Assembly: GCA_019633425.1 (NCBI GenBank)
Contig: WSUB01000238.1
Span: 1 to 50,668 of the forward strand
DNA from: Tulasnella sp. 424
Taxonomy: Eukaryota > Basidiomycota > Agaricomycetes > Cantharellales > Tulasnellaceae
Reading direction: 5' to 3'
Length of the DNA: 50,668 nt
Shown here: piece by piece, positions 34,835 through 45,935 of the stretch
Position numbering within the stretch: position 1 is the first letter of the stretch
How the letters are laid out: each line of letters opens with the position of its first letter
Program-made: the position numbers and the translations under genes
The notes under the pieces: generated by a model
The model's input: the letters and a program-made list of their open reading frames with translations, nothing else
Told to the model about the DNA's origin: nothing
The model's database searches: none

Positions 34835-35356
34835 AGAATCCTACGCACTTGTAGTCTGAATAGATTTCGAAACATGATGTACATCCGATATCCTCGAATC
34901 CGTGACGAGTTGGGACGATGAATGACGAAGCCTTGTGAGGACTTGTGAGCAATTGTCGCCGGTAAACTACATGCCATCGATTCAAGAGTCACATTTGCGA
35001 TTCGGGGATTGCAAGCAAGCTTAAGGCAGCGAATGTTTCGGATCGTCAGAAGCAAGTCTAAAACCCTCTCCCTTTCAGAATTAGGGACTCAGACAGAAAT
35101 CGGTGCATCGTCATTGAATCGCCGAGCCAATCAATTAGCCGCAAGCCTCCCCGCTTCGAGGACGGCGGTGTTAACGCCTCTTTCTCCATTGGATTACTGG
35201 CCCCTTCTAATTATAAGCTGCAGGGAAAGTCTGGGAAAGTTTGTAGTATTCCGGCCTACCTCGGTATCTATAAAGAGGCGCTGACTGTAACTACCTTATA
35301 ACGCTAACCTTTCACCGTCTCCTCTCCTTTTGAACGTTTCTCGCGTTCCCGTTGAG
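34835..35356. other. Intergenic region between kinases B2 and F
   Basis: No supported gene; ORFs here lack domain signal. It presumably contains the promoter of kinase F. Confidence 0.5.
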
Positions 35357-36723
35357 ATGTCGACAAGTGACGTGCCCGTCATCTCCGTGGAGGATACAAC
35401 CACACCAGAAATCGAGCTATCAGATACGACGCCGCAACAGGTAAAAAAGTCATGCTTTCCTTACGATCAGGCACTTAACATCCATGGCTACGATCAGCTG
35501 GTAGGGCCTGGTGAATCGATTATTCAACCAGGCATACAAATCGACGACCTCGACCTCCCTCCTCCACTCGAAGGTAAACTTACTAAAATCGAACGAATTG
35601 GAGTGGGAGGGTGTAGCGAAGTATATCGAGGAATCTGGACGTACGGCGGAAAGGATGTCCAAGTTGGCATCAAATGCCTCAGTCCACGGATTCGGGACAT
35701 GGATGATCAGGAGTTACAATTGAAGCACTTCCAGACGGTAAGCGCGGAGATAATCAAGTCTGATCTTGGTTAATCTAGAACAATCGTGCGGTTTTGATAG
35801 CGCATCCGGCGGGAGACTGTCATCTGGGGGAGGGCGCGGCATAAGAACATCCTGCCATTTATCGGCTATCGAATTGGTGATGGAGATTCGATGCTTGTGT
35901 CACCATGGTGTGAGCATGGTAGCTTGGCTACATATGTTAGCAAGCATTCTGAGTTAACCGACTATGAGAAACTCAAGCTTGTGAGTTTGAAGTGGTTGAG
36001 TTTGAATCTCGACGGCATCCTGTCTGATTTTGCACCTCGGTCCCCGGCTAGCTTTGCGACGCGGCTGAAGGCATAGCACACCTCCACTCTCTGCAGCCCC
36101 CGGTCATCCATGGCGACATTAAACCCGATAATGTCCTTGTTACAGGCGACCTTAAACCCGAAAATGTCGGCAACGTTAGCGCGGCTCTCGCGGATTTTGG
36201 AATTTCGAGGCTCATGGTCAGTTTAGAAATGCGTACAGGCCTGACAACAGCAGGCGGCGCTGGCGGTACAGCAGGATACCAAGCAATAGAGCTCATGGTC
36301 GATGACAAGGCTAAACCGACCGACAAGAGTGATGCTTATTCATTTGGAGGGCTGATCCTTGCGGTGAGCGCGCAAACGATGTTTCTCGTGATCTCATACA
36401 AGACTGACAAAGCAACGCAGACGATGTCCGGAAAATATCCGTTTTACCAGAAAAAAACGGACTCTGTTATCGTCCTTGCTGTGGTTGGAGGTAAAACTCC
36501 GACGCCAAAGGATCACCCACGGCTAGCCCCAGGCGACCCGTTGTGGAATTTGATGAGAAAGTGCTGGAGTTTGGACCCCGCACAACGTCCTTCTATGAAC
36601 GAAATTATCAAAGAGGTGCTGTGCTGTTAATAGAGTGCCGTCCCCAAAATCTGACTGCACCTCCCTTTGTAGTTGAAAACAGAAATGCAACGTCGGTCAC
36701 CCCTAGGAAACGGTAGCCGTTGA
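35357..36723 (+). CDS. TKL-type protein kinase F with duplicated catalytic loop
   Basis: Six phase-0 exons (35357..35440, 35508..35738, 35801..35980, 36052..36363, 36421..36615, 36673..36723) encode 350 aa. ESIIQPGIQI precedes the domain, which has a Gly loop (GVGGCSEVYRG), a VGIK lysine and C-lobe RPSMNEII. The catalytic-loop exon is 27 nt longer than in its relatives. It reads HGDIKPDNVLVT, then a near copy GDLKPENVGN, then the ADFG motif: an internal tandem duplication of the GDxKPxNV segment. The first copy has the expected spacing to helix E (H185, D187), while the second adds nine residues before DFG. Catalytic residues are present, but the lengthened loop may disturb the active site, so activity is uncertain. 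Confidence 0.83.
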
Positions 36724-37337
36724 GAGAAGAGTTGTTTTTGTCGAGTTTTCCATATGATCTGCAGTGGCATCGGAGCGCATGATTCGAATTGAATATATTT
36801 CAAGGAGATCCTCGAGCGTTGCGGATCGCGTGTTTGGTCTTGGCTGGAGATCAAACACGTTGGGAGGATCGCCTTTTCTGAGTTTTCACACCAACCAATA
36901 TCCCTGTCCGGACCGCAACACCCGCGATCTAACAACCACACCTCAGCTCGGAAGACTCCAGCCACCTCTTTACTTCATCCACCATACTAGTCCACTTAGA
37001 CGTGGCGACAGTCCACAGGAAGGAAGGAGCGCAATTCGCTTTCTCGACGACGTGCCCTCGGTTGTGCACGTCTCCATTTGAGCCGAGGCCAGAGGCGCAA
37101 CTTGTAACTCGACCTTGGTCTCATAATATGAAGGTGGTTCTCAGGTCATGTATCTTATACTCTATTCAACTGTCGACGAATAGTTACAGGAGAATCGTGC
37201 ACGGCTCCGGACGCCTCGCTGTTCCATCTTCCCATCGCGCGTAGGCCAACGGCGTCACTGACAAATCGATTTTAAGCTCTACCTACACGACTTGAGCGTT
37301 ATTCGGCTTATACGCCAACATATCAAGATCTATGACA
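36724..37337. other. Intergenic region at the kinase/Gag-DM9 boundary
   Basis: It lies between the convergent kinase F (plus) and the first Gag-DM9 gene (minus). ORFs at about 36764-37081 and 37002-37244 carry no domain. No gene is supported. Confidence 0.5.
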
Positions 37338-38512
37338 CTATGTCCAAGCCAGGATGCGAAAGTCGCGGTTGTGAACCTCGACCATCCACCAACCAAATTG
37401 GCCTTGATAGTCAGCCGAAAACGTTTTCCCGGGTATCAGCATATCCATATGGTTGAATTGGGAAACGAAAAGAGCGCTGGGACGCCCAATTTCGAAGCCT
37501 CCCTCTACCGCATGGAACCTGCCAGCAGAATCTCGGGGAGAAACCCATCTCACCGCTGACGGGTCTCCCACAAGAATTTCAAAAGGACCTGACCAGGGAA
37601 CCTCTTTACCCCACCAGGATATCCACGCACCTGAATTGGCGAGCAGGAAAGGCGATTAAAAGGAACTCTCGACAAATTGCGGAGGGCCTGTGGACGTACG
37701 TGTACTGTTCCAGAGGATAGCGGGAACCTGTTTCCCAATCGTCAGACCTCCATCTTTCCAAACGCGAATGCTGAATATCTGAGCCCCTCCTTCATTGCCC
37801 GTTGGGATAGCATCTCCCGGGATCGGCTCCCCAGTTTCGACCAGGCGCCAGTAAACAAGCCCTATGCGGGCCGCGAACTTGGCTCTTCTCTCCCTAGCCT
37901 CGCTTAGCCATTCACCCTCCGACTTGGGAAACCGCATGTTAGACACGAGGACGGGAGTATCCCAGCTGATAATTTCGACTCTTGCAGGAAGGAGATTATT
38001 TTCAGTCGCGTCGGGGTGCTTGAGGGTCATTGTCTTTTCTCCCCCATCTGGAGCCGACTCCGTTGACGAAGAAGGAGCCTCATCTAATACCGAAACATTT
38101 TTAACTCATTAATCGAGAGTAAAGGAAGATAAATCTTACTAGTGACGGCTGCTTCAGTACGTTCGTCCCCATATTTTCGAGTAACCGCTTTTCTCAAAAG
38201 ATTCCAATCTTGTTGAACGTCGTCATCGAGACTTTCGTACCACTTCAAGGCGTCTCCGGAGAAGTGCAAAGCCGCCAAGTCGGCCATCCATGCAGAGTCC
38301 CGGCTTCTCCCTTGACTGAAGGCTACACGCCGAACCCGTTGGAGGAACTCTTGGTACGGTATGCCCTCTGTGCCATTGAATTCGAATCTTTCATCTACTA
38401 AAGTCGCGGTTCTCTTGTCAGGTACGTGTCTTTGGAACACGCCACGGGTTGGGAGCGTACCGGAGGGATTCTCGTTCCGGATGATGTCGGAGCATGGATC
38501 AGGTCCATGCAT
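37338..38512 (-). CDS. Gag-like domain plus DM9/DUF3421-like protein (a)
   Basis: Three exons (38512..38140, 38083..37700, 37630..37338) give 349 aa. Residues about 40-125 are Retrotrans_gag-like (FLQRVRRVAFSQGRSRDSAWMA, DALKWYESLD, WNLLRKAVTRKYG). A linker is followed by LLPARVEI and a putative DNA- or ligand-neutral region, then two repeats resembling DM9 (DUF3421): the first around IFSIRVWKDGGLTIGK and AWISWWGKE, then FEILVGDPSAVRWV, and the second around AVEGGFE, ALFVSQF, IPGKTF and FRILAW. DM9 proteins of invertebrates include mannose-binding lectins; assignment here is by pattern only. No signal peptide is present, so it is probably cytosolic. It is the first of four tandem paralogues. 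An in-frame upstream ATG exists at 38776. Confidence 0.72.
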
Positions 38513-38957
38513 TTTGATATGTGAAGGGGCAATCGGGTTGAAGTTGGTGTATGTAGTTATCTCAGGATTACTCTGGCGCTTATGCAAAGGTTTGGAGTGG
38601 GACTGGGGAGGTCCAAATATCTCCGTTTGTGGATTTGAAGGAATGCTGGGCACGTGGCACACATGAGGCGAGAAGCACGCAGCAAGGTTCCGTACTTCGA
38701 GGAATGCTGCAACTCTGATAGCGATTTGATCGCCATGTTTAGTCTCCGGAGGGAAGCAGGAGATGTTGCGGCGCAACCCCAGAACACACTTTCACACTTC
38801 GCTACTTGGATTCTGCCGCTGGAACCAATTCATGTGCCGACATCTGCCAGCCACATCACCTACATGATGGAGCCTACTACCCACCCTTACAACTTGTTAT
38901 CAGGGTGGCTCGGGGGACTCATGAACTCGTGCCGTAGCTAAGGTCTTCGAACAGTTT

Positions 38958-40121
38958 TCATTTCCAGGCTAGAACACGGAAATCGCCTTGATAATACTCC
39001 TTGAGCCACCAACCGTAGGAGCCGTGAGGCTCCCCTGCAAATGCTTTTCCTGGTTGTATCATTGTGCCGAGGTCAAAGCGTGCCACCAACGATGCCTTGC
39101 CTTTCTTAGCTTCAAACCCTCCCTCCACCGCCTTGAATGGACCGGATGATTGCGGTTTAATCCATCGAACTGCTGAATGATCGCCGACAAGGACTTCGAA
39201 CGGTCCACTCCAAGGGATCTCTTTACCAGACCAAACGATCCAAGCGCCTAGATTCCATGAAAGTTGGAAACAAGATATTAATGAGAGTTGGTGAGAGATA
39301 AGCATCCATCGACTTACGCTTGGAACGCCACAACAGAACCTGTGTAGACAACTTCCCCAGAGTTAAGCCCCCTTCATGCCAGGCACGAATGGAATAGACT
39401 TGGACGCTGTATTCGGAGCCAGAACAGATTGCATTTTCGGGAACGGAATCTGAGGGTTCAACCAAGTGCCAATAAACCACTCCTTGTTTGCCGGCGAATT
39501 TCGATCTGCGCTGTCGACCTTCATTGAGCCAGCCCTCCTCTGACATTGGGAAACGAATTGTGGAGGCGAGAACCGGCGTGCCCCAGTTTGCGATGTTGAT
39601 TCTTGCAGGAAGGAGAGGGTCAAAGGCCGGAGTGACGTTCTGTTCATCGCTTTTCGACATGGGTGTATTTGGCGGATGGCCATCTGTATAAGTTAGTTAG
39701 TGACGTCGATGCACGAAAAACAGAGCTTTCAGACTGACCACCCGTTTCCCTCTCGACGTCTTTCCCGCCATACTTTTGAAAGATAGCTCGCTTCAAGAGG
39801 TTCCAGTCTTGTTGAACATCGTCGAAAAGAGTCTCGAACCACGTTAAAGCCTCTCCAGATAAGTGGAGCACTGCGAGATCTGCCATCCAGGAAGCGTCTC
39901 GGCTCTTCCCTTCGTTGAATGCTACTCGACGAACTTGCTGCAAGAAGTCTTCGTATCCTAGCCCATCCACGCCATTGAAGGTGAATTCCTCGTCTGCAAT
40001 CGGAGGGTGTCAAGAACGTCACTCCACTAGTCCTAGGTATAGAAGATATACCTTTCACAGGGTTACTGATTTCAGATTCGAGTTCGGATGGATCGGGGCC
40101 TCTCTTGTTACCTTGGACCAT
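38958..40121 (-). CDS. Gag-like domain plus DM9/DUF3421-like protein (b)
   Basis: Four exons (40121..40052, 39993..39739, 39683..39318, 39247..38958) give 326 aa. It starts MVQGNKRGPDPSELES. The Gag-like part has FLQQVRRVAFNEGKSRDASWMA, EALTWFETL and WNLLKRAIFQKYG. The C-terminal half has YSIRAWHEGGLTLGK, AWIVWSGKE, FEVLVGDHSAVRWI, AVEGGFE, SLVARFD, IQPGKAF and FRVLAW, matching the two-repeat DM9/DUF3421 layout (RA-GG-PGK then GKE then EVLVG). Compared with copy (a) it has an extra 5' intron, and its other two introns are in equivalent places. This is the cleanest full-length member. Function is unknown; sugar binding is a possibility by family analogy. Confidence 0.75.
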
Positions 40122-40650
40122 GGGGCAGTCGGTTTCTGATGGCGGTGGTGGTGGTATATCACGCGACGGTAGGCGTGAAAGGAGATAGCCGGAGTATGCT
40201 CACGTCATCACCGAGGATGTGCACAACATTTTTCCTAATGAAGACGAGACCCTGTTGCTCCCAACCCTTGTTTTCTTCCCATTTGCCAAGGCTATTGAGG
40301 ATGAAGATTTCTTTGATAAGCAGTGGCTTTGCCCGAGTTTTGACTGCGAACTGCTCTGCGAAGCAATAAGGTTATCGCCGCATCCCGTAGTTTTGTCACT
40401 TATCCTGCTGGGTCGGGGAACCTATACGGCTATTACTGGTACTGAGAGTTTGACAAGACCTAGGTGAACTTGGTATTCACATACCCATCATCGTTTTCTT
40501 GCGAGAAACCCTGCGAACAATCACGCTCTGGGAGAGAGGAAATGCCGCTCCCCATTCAAGAGATGCGTAATCGATGTCATTGAAGTATGTCCCCGCAGCA
40601 CTCAATCTTATCGGCCCCTAGAGCCCAACCTATGTAACTGCACCAGGCCT
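40122..40650. other. Spacer between Gag-DM9 genes (b) and (c)
   Basis: It contains the presumed promoter of copy (b) and the 3' flank of copy (c). Plus-strand ORFs (40088-40369, 40219-40467) show no domain. No gene is supported. Confidence 0.5.
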
Positions 40651-41818
40651 TCATGCCCAAGCTAGTACACGAAATTTCTCATCGGTAAGCTCTTTCCCCC
40701 ATCCGTAACGCGCCTTCAATTCGCTTGAAAACACCTTTCCAGGCTGGGTGCACGTTGTTGCGTCGCAGAGAGCGACAAACATTGCGGCATCATGTTTGAC
40801 TTCGAAGCCGCCTTCTACTGCCATGAACTTCCCAGCTGATTGAGGCGTGACCCAATGCACGGCACTCTTCTCGCCCACAAGAACTTCGAAGGGACCGTTC
40901 CATGGCACCTCTTTTCCGTCCCACGGTATATAAGCCCCTAAGAAGACCCGCTTCCTCGTCAGTGATTGTCACGAATCTCCGTCGGAACTATACTGAAGGC
41001 AAATACTTACGTTTGGCGAGATGAAACGGGCCCGTGATGGCAAGCTTCCCAAGCGTCAGACCGCCTTCTTGCCAAGCTCGAATACTGTACATGATGACTC
41101 CGCTTTCAAGCGAAATGGGAAGAAGGTTTTCGGGAGGCCATTGCGAGGGCTCGACCAGATGCCAATAGACGGTTCCAGACTTCCCATTGAATTTGGACCT
41201 CCGCTGCCTCGCTGCTTGCAACCATTCATCCTTTGATTTTGGGAACTGAATAGCGGAGGAAGGAACAGGAGAGCTCCAGGTATCAATTAAGACCCGCGCA
41301 GGAAGAAGTGGGTCGTAGGTTGATTTATCCATTGCTGGGGTAGAACTAGGAGGGCTCGACAAAGTGGAATTTTCTGTAACTGGTGGGATTGTTGTTAGAG
41401 GGCAGATAGAATATATTATACCTCGACAAATTGACTCGCCTGTCATTACAGCCTCGAGATTCGCGTCTCCGTACTTGTTTAAAAATGCTCTCTTGAGCAG
41501 ATGCCAGTCTTGTTGCGTCTTGTCGTCAAGACTCTCGAACCATTTGGAGGCATTTCTGGATAGATGCAACGAGAGGAGATCAGCCATCCATGCTGAATCT
41601 CGGCCTTTCCCCCTCGCAAATGCGATCTGGCGAATGAGCCGCAGAAATTCCTCATAGGAGATTTCGTTCCCTCCGGAAAAGCGAAAATGAATATCTGAGG
41701 ATGGAGACGGTTAATTGAGTCAGAGGTGCGATACTTGATGTGGAAAGAATGATATATTACCTTTAGTCTCTCCAAACCCGGACTCTACACCGTCATAGTA
41801 CGTATCTGGACCCTGCAT
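40651..41818 (-). CDS. Gag-like domain plus DM9/DUF3421-like protein (c)
   Basis: Four exons (41818..41761, 41694..41422, 41379..41011, 40937..40651) give 328 aa. The N-terminus is MQGPDTYYDG. The Gag-like part shows FLRLIRQIAFARGKGRDSAWMA, NASKWFESLD and WHLLKRAFLNKYG. The DM9-like half shows YSIRAWQEGGLTLGK, AYIPWDGKE, FEVLVGEKSAVHWV, AVEGGFE, MFVALCD, QPGKVF and FRVLAW. Exon 2 can end at a GT site (after 41422) or at a GC donor 18 nt earlier in the transcript; both keep the frame, so two isoforms differing by six residues are possible. The copy is intact. Confidence 0.73.
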
Positions 41819-42046
41819 ATTGAAAGTGTTACGGAGCGCTCGAGGGTGGGGGTACGAATGCGAACAGGGCATGCTTATACCAAGACACCGGCTTGAGCGA
41901 GGCGAAGGTACCAAAATTTCCTTTTCGGTATAAATCAACGTGCCCGGAAACCCGTTTCCTTCGCTTCGACACCTCCCCACATTTTGTCAAGCTCAACGCT
42001 TTCAGAGCATATACAGATAGATACACTAGAAGCTTACTACACTCCC

Positions 42047-43146
42047 TTACGCCCAAGCCAGAACACGAAAGTCGTGATTGTGGAACTCGAATAACCACCC
42101 GCCAAAATGACCTTGACCATCGGCGGAAAACACCTTTCCAGGCTCCAACTGACCCAAGTGGTTGAACTGTGCAATAAAAAGGGCTTGTTCCCTGCCGATT
42201 TCAAACCCTCCTTCAACAGCATGGAATCGGCCTGCATCCCGGGGAGAAACCCATCGAACGGCAGACGGGTCTCCTACGAGGATTTCGAAAGGGCCACTCC
42301 ACGGCTCCTCGATCCCGTACCACGGTATCCACGCGCCTAAAAAGAAGGAGAGTGAGTGAAAGTCATAGCGACCAAAGATTTCATAGCCGTTGAGCCGATC
42401 TTACGCGTATTGTTCCAGAAGAGACCTGCGCGAACCTGTTTACCCACCGTCAGCCCCCCATTTTTCCATACCCGAACACTAAATAATTTTTTTCCATGTT
42501 CGTTTCCAGTCGGAATGGCATTTCGGGGAAGTGGATCGCTAGGTTCCACCAAATGCCAATGTACGACCTTTGCGTTTCCACTGAATTTGGCCTTTCTTTC
42601 CCGAGCCTCGTCCATCCAGTCGTCTTCGGTCCTGGGAAACCGGAGACTAGACGCGAGGATCGGAGCGGTCCAAATCGCTATCTCAATCTTCGCGGGCAAA
42701 AGGAGGTCCTCGGGCTTGGAGTCTTGGGTCGCTTCTGCGGAATTGTTATAAACCAAAAGATGTTACGGACGTTAGCCGTGAGTTGTAACGAGGCTTCAAG
42801 ATTCGGTTTGGGAACCAACCGTCTGGCCCCGTCTCATCAGGTTCGCTGCCGTATTTCTCTACCACCGCCTTTCTAAGAAGATTCCAGTCTTTCTGAGTGT
42901 CGTCGTCCAGGCGTTCGTACCACTTCAACGCATCTCCGGAGAAATGCAAAGCTGCCAAGGCGGCCATCCATGCGAAGTCCTGGCTCTTTCCTTTATTGAA
43001 CGCTGTGCGACGAACTTGCTGCAAGAACTCTTGATATCCCAACGAGTCCACACCGTTGAATGTAAACTCCTCGTCTGGAACAAAAGAATGTTAGTGGAGT
43101 TTCTCCCCAAACCTATAGACAAACACCATATACCTGTCGCGGTCAT
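42047..43146 (-). CDS. Gag-like domain plus DM9/DUF3421-like protein (d), altered start
   Basis: Four exons (43146..43134, 43074..42820, 42734..42415, 42346..42047) give 295 aa if translation starts at MTAT (43146). In copy (b) the start is ATGGTCCAAGG. The aligned site here reads ATTGTCCCAAAG, so the ancestral ATG is lost and the first exon has also shifted frame. The rest is intact: FLQQVRRTAFNKGKSQDFAWMA, DALKWYERLD, WNLLRKAVVEKYG, FSVRVWKNGGLTVGK, AWIPWYG, FEILVGDPSAVRWV, AVEGGFE, ALFIAQF, EPGKVF and FRVLAW. The GKE motif has become GIE. It is either a shortened functional gene or an early pseudogene. It is most similar to copy (a) in the DM9 half. Confidence 0.65.
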
Positions 43147-43297
43147 AACTCTGTTGTCCTCAAGATCGGAGAGTGGTCAGGACCTCTCGCGAAGGTAGCC
43201 TTTGCTTTGGGACAATGGAGGTCAGAGAAAACGATTTGCTCGAACAAACAATGGGAATCTGCTTACGTCACTCCTTGGAAGGTCCTCATTTTTCCTC

Positions 43298-43684
43298 TTA
43301 AGGACAACCAGTACACATGTGGATCGGAAGTATTCTAGTGGAGCTCTCGACTCCCTTACTTCCGATCGGAAGAGTTTCCAACCCGTTCGCGGTCTCGGCT
43401 GGCGCGTATAGCGTCCAACGCTCGCGCGAGATCAAGCGCCGGGGGCGTTCTAGCCCTTCGCGACCATCGAATCCACACAACGCAAACCCCTCGTCCCCAC
43501 CAGACCACCTGTAGTATGCATAACGGACTGATATGATGCCGGTTTTGGCCACGTAGGTGCCGGTGATGATTGCACTGGGAGCACAAGCTGTGATAAAAAG
43601 TAAGCATACCAAATGGGGCATAATAGGGACCGATCGCTGGCCGTTGGCGCCCGATCGCACCACATGGCATCTGCGCCACAACAC
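43298..43684 (-). CDS. Hypothetical small protein
   Basis: A 128-codon open frame without introns. An internal Met (MPHLVCLLFITACAPSA) begins a hydrophobic stretch that could be a signal peptide. A YYRWSGGDEGFALCGFDG segment follows. I recognise no family, and an overlapping antisense ORF of similar size makes chance possible. It lies between the Gag-DM9 array and kinase E2. Confidence is low. Confidence 0.2.
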   Translation of the reverse strand: MLWRRCHVVRSGANGQRSVPIMPHLVCLLFITACAPSAIITGTYVAKTGIISVRYAYYRWSGGDEGFALCGFDGREGLERPRRLISRERWTLYAPAETANGLETLPIGSKGVESSTRILPIHMCTGCP

Positions 43685-43938
43685 AGTTTAGAAGACTAAG
43701 CCAAAACTATTCCCCTCTCTAATAAGAAACTACTTTCTAGAACATCCCGAAGGCGCTCATGAAAGACCTTGCACCTGCTTCCGGGGAACTTTGAGAGGCC
43801 GTTAACCTGGGTGCATTGTTCGGAGCAGTGCACCGAAGTTCCATATATATATAGAAGGATCCGATAATCGATTGCCAACACATTCTATGCCCTTAAGGAC
43901 GGCGGTTTTTTCAACCACGACTCCCATCGTTTTCCACC

Positions 43939-45348
43939 ATGTCTTCTCAAACCGCCCAACCGCCTGCCATTAGCATCGCTGACCCACCGTCACAGGGAGA
44001 CGATGCTGCAGTTCCCGAGCTAGCCTCACTATCGGTAAGTCGAGCTAATACATTGACTCGAAGGCGTATCACGCGATAATGATGCTGTGGCCCAGGTCAG
44101 CGACGGAGGCGACACGCTTTCTCCATTTGCAACTATCAATCAGAAATACTCAATAGTGCAGCCAGGAGTACTACTTACGGAGCTCCAACCCGAACTCGAT
44201 GGTAAACTCGTCAAATCCGGACCCGCGTTAACGCGCGGTGGCCACGCGGATGTCTACAAAGGCCTATGGACCGGACCGGACGAGAAACCGATCCAGGTGG
44301 CCATCAAGGTTCTACGCCTGGCAATACCTACCTCAATGACAACAGACAGAGAAAGACTGCGAAAGAGGATTGACATTGTAGGTCTCGACCTCGGCATCTC
44401 CTGGCTTGCACTCATAAAGGATGACTTTGATCGGGTGGCAGCTCATGAAACGAGAGACTCTGATCTGGATTCGTGCAAAGCACCCGAATATTCACACTTT
44501 CATTGGGTTCAGGATGAGAGATGAGCCACAGCTCATCAGTCCCTGGTGCGCCGAAGGCAACCTGGGCGACTATCTTATCCGCAACGCGACCCTTCCTCGA
44601 GACAAAAGGCTCAGTCTGGTACGTGTTAGAACCGTTCTCTGATCTTCATCCTCATAAATGCATATATCTTGCTAGATAAACCAAGCTGCTCTCGGACTAG
44701 CGTATCTTCACAGCCGAACCCCACCCATCTGCCATGCCGACATCAAACCAGAGAACATCCTCATTAACGACTCGGGTGAAGCAGCACTCTCCGACTTTGG
44801 TGTCAGTCGAGTTTTGGACAGTCTCGCGGAGCATACAGGCTTAACGACAACTGGCGGCCCGAACCTAACGTATCCGTATACTGCGCCAGAGCTGTTCGAC
44901 CCGGAGTTAATTGGGGAGGAAGATTCGGTACCAAGACCTAGTTGCGAAAGCGACGTATACGCATTTGGTGGATTGATTTTGGCTGTAAGTCGGGTAATGC
45001 GAAGTCTTAGGCTTGAGACTTTGAATAATAACGGGACTCCTCCGCTCGCGATAGGTTATGAGCGGAAAAGCTCCGTTTCACGGGATTAAACACAGCCCTG
45101 CGATCATGAGGAAGATCTGTGGGGGAGCGACTCCCAACCCAAAGGTACATGAGCAACTTAAAGAGAATGACCCGCTTTGGGATGTCATGAAGAGCTGCTG
45201 GCAGTTCAAGCCGTCAGATCGTCCGTCGATGCCCGGCGTCCTGGAGATGGTCTGTCCCCACTAATTTCAAGCGTATTGCCGAATCACTGAATCACTGAAT
45301 CATCATTCCTAAATCTAGATTAGTAATATTACACCTCATAAGGATTGA
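43939..45348 (+). CDS. TKL-type protein kinase E2
   Basis: Six phase-0 exons (43939..44034, 44096..44377, 44442..44618, 44676..44984, 45055..45249, 45319..45348) encode 362 aa. It starts [17 protein letters not shown] and has SIVQPGVLL before the domain: Gly loop ([10 protein letters not shown]), [14 protein letters not shown] (H205, D207), [13 protein letters not shown] and DRPSMPGV. The catalytic-loop exon is longer than in E1/E3 because the activation loop is expanded ([18 protein letters not shown]). The kinase should be active and cytosolic. The last small exon is my inference: reading through the preceding donor would instead end the protein at VCPH. It belongs to the HAD-type E subfamily with E1 and E3. 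Confidence 0.82.
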
Positions 45349-45397
45349 ATCCACTCTATAAAAGCCTCGAAGACTTGCCGCCTTTTGGAAGACATTT

Positions 45398-45935
45398 GTG
45401 GACTTCATCCCTAAATCGTACGGCGTAGCTGCCAACGCATTCCTTATTATAGAGTTCAGCGGCCTTTACTTAAAGCGTTTGGTTATTCCCTTGGCTTCCG
45501 GTGTGTTACTTCAGTTGGAGATCTCAGAAAGGACGTTTTGCATCATCGAGGAATTTCTCTTAGCTGTTCGTGTTGACGAGCTCCCCTGTTTCTATCACGA
45601 TCCTATTTTTGAGGGGATGCCGAGCGATATTCGAACGTACCTTCCTCATAGAGTAGTCATTCGGCCCTCAAATGGATCTCGCAGGAGGCTGGCTTCGACA
45701 TGCCACTGGGCGGTTTGATCGTTTGGCTGCTGACGTGAGCAGACGGTTTTATGTAAACCAAACAAACCTTCCCACTTCCCCACAGCTCCTTCCCCGCCCC
45801 CTCTCGGAAATGTCAAAGTCGACAAACGACTCATCCAGCTCCTTCAAGTTAAAGAACCCCAGAAAATCCACCGCTTCCTTCTGGCTAACATACTGGAACA
45901 ACAACCGTCTCGAAGGATCACTTCCTGACCCTTGA
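45398..45935 (+). pseudogene. Possible frameshifted remnant of an unrecognised gene
   Basis: Two plus-strand open frames adjoin. The first (45398-45718) contains FCIIEEFLLAVRVDELP and IRTYLPHRVVIRP. The second (45672-45935) contains GGWLRHATGRFDRLAADV and LPTSPQLLPRPLSE, ending SLPDP. Both look protein-like, and a change of frame near 45670 would join them. I do not recognise the family. It could be one broken gene or two unrelated chance ORFs. Confidence 0.35.
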
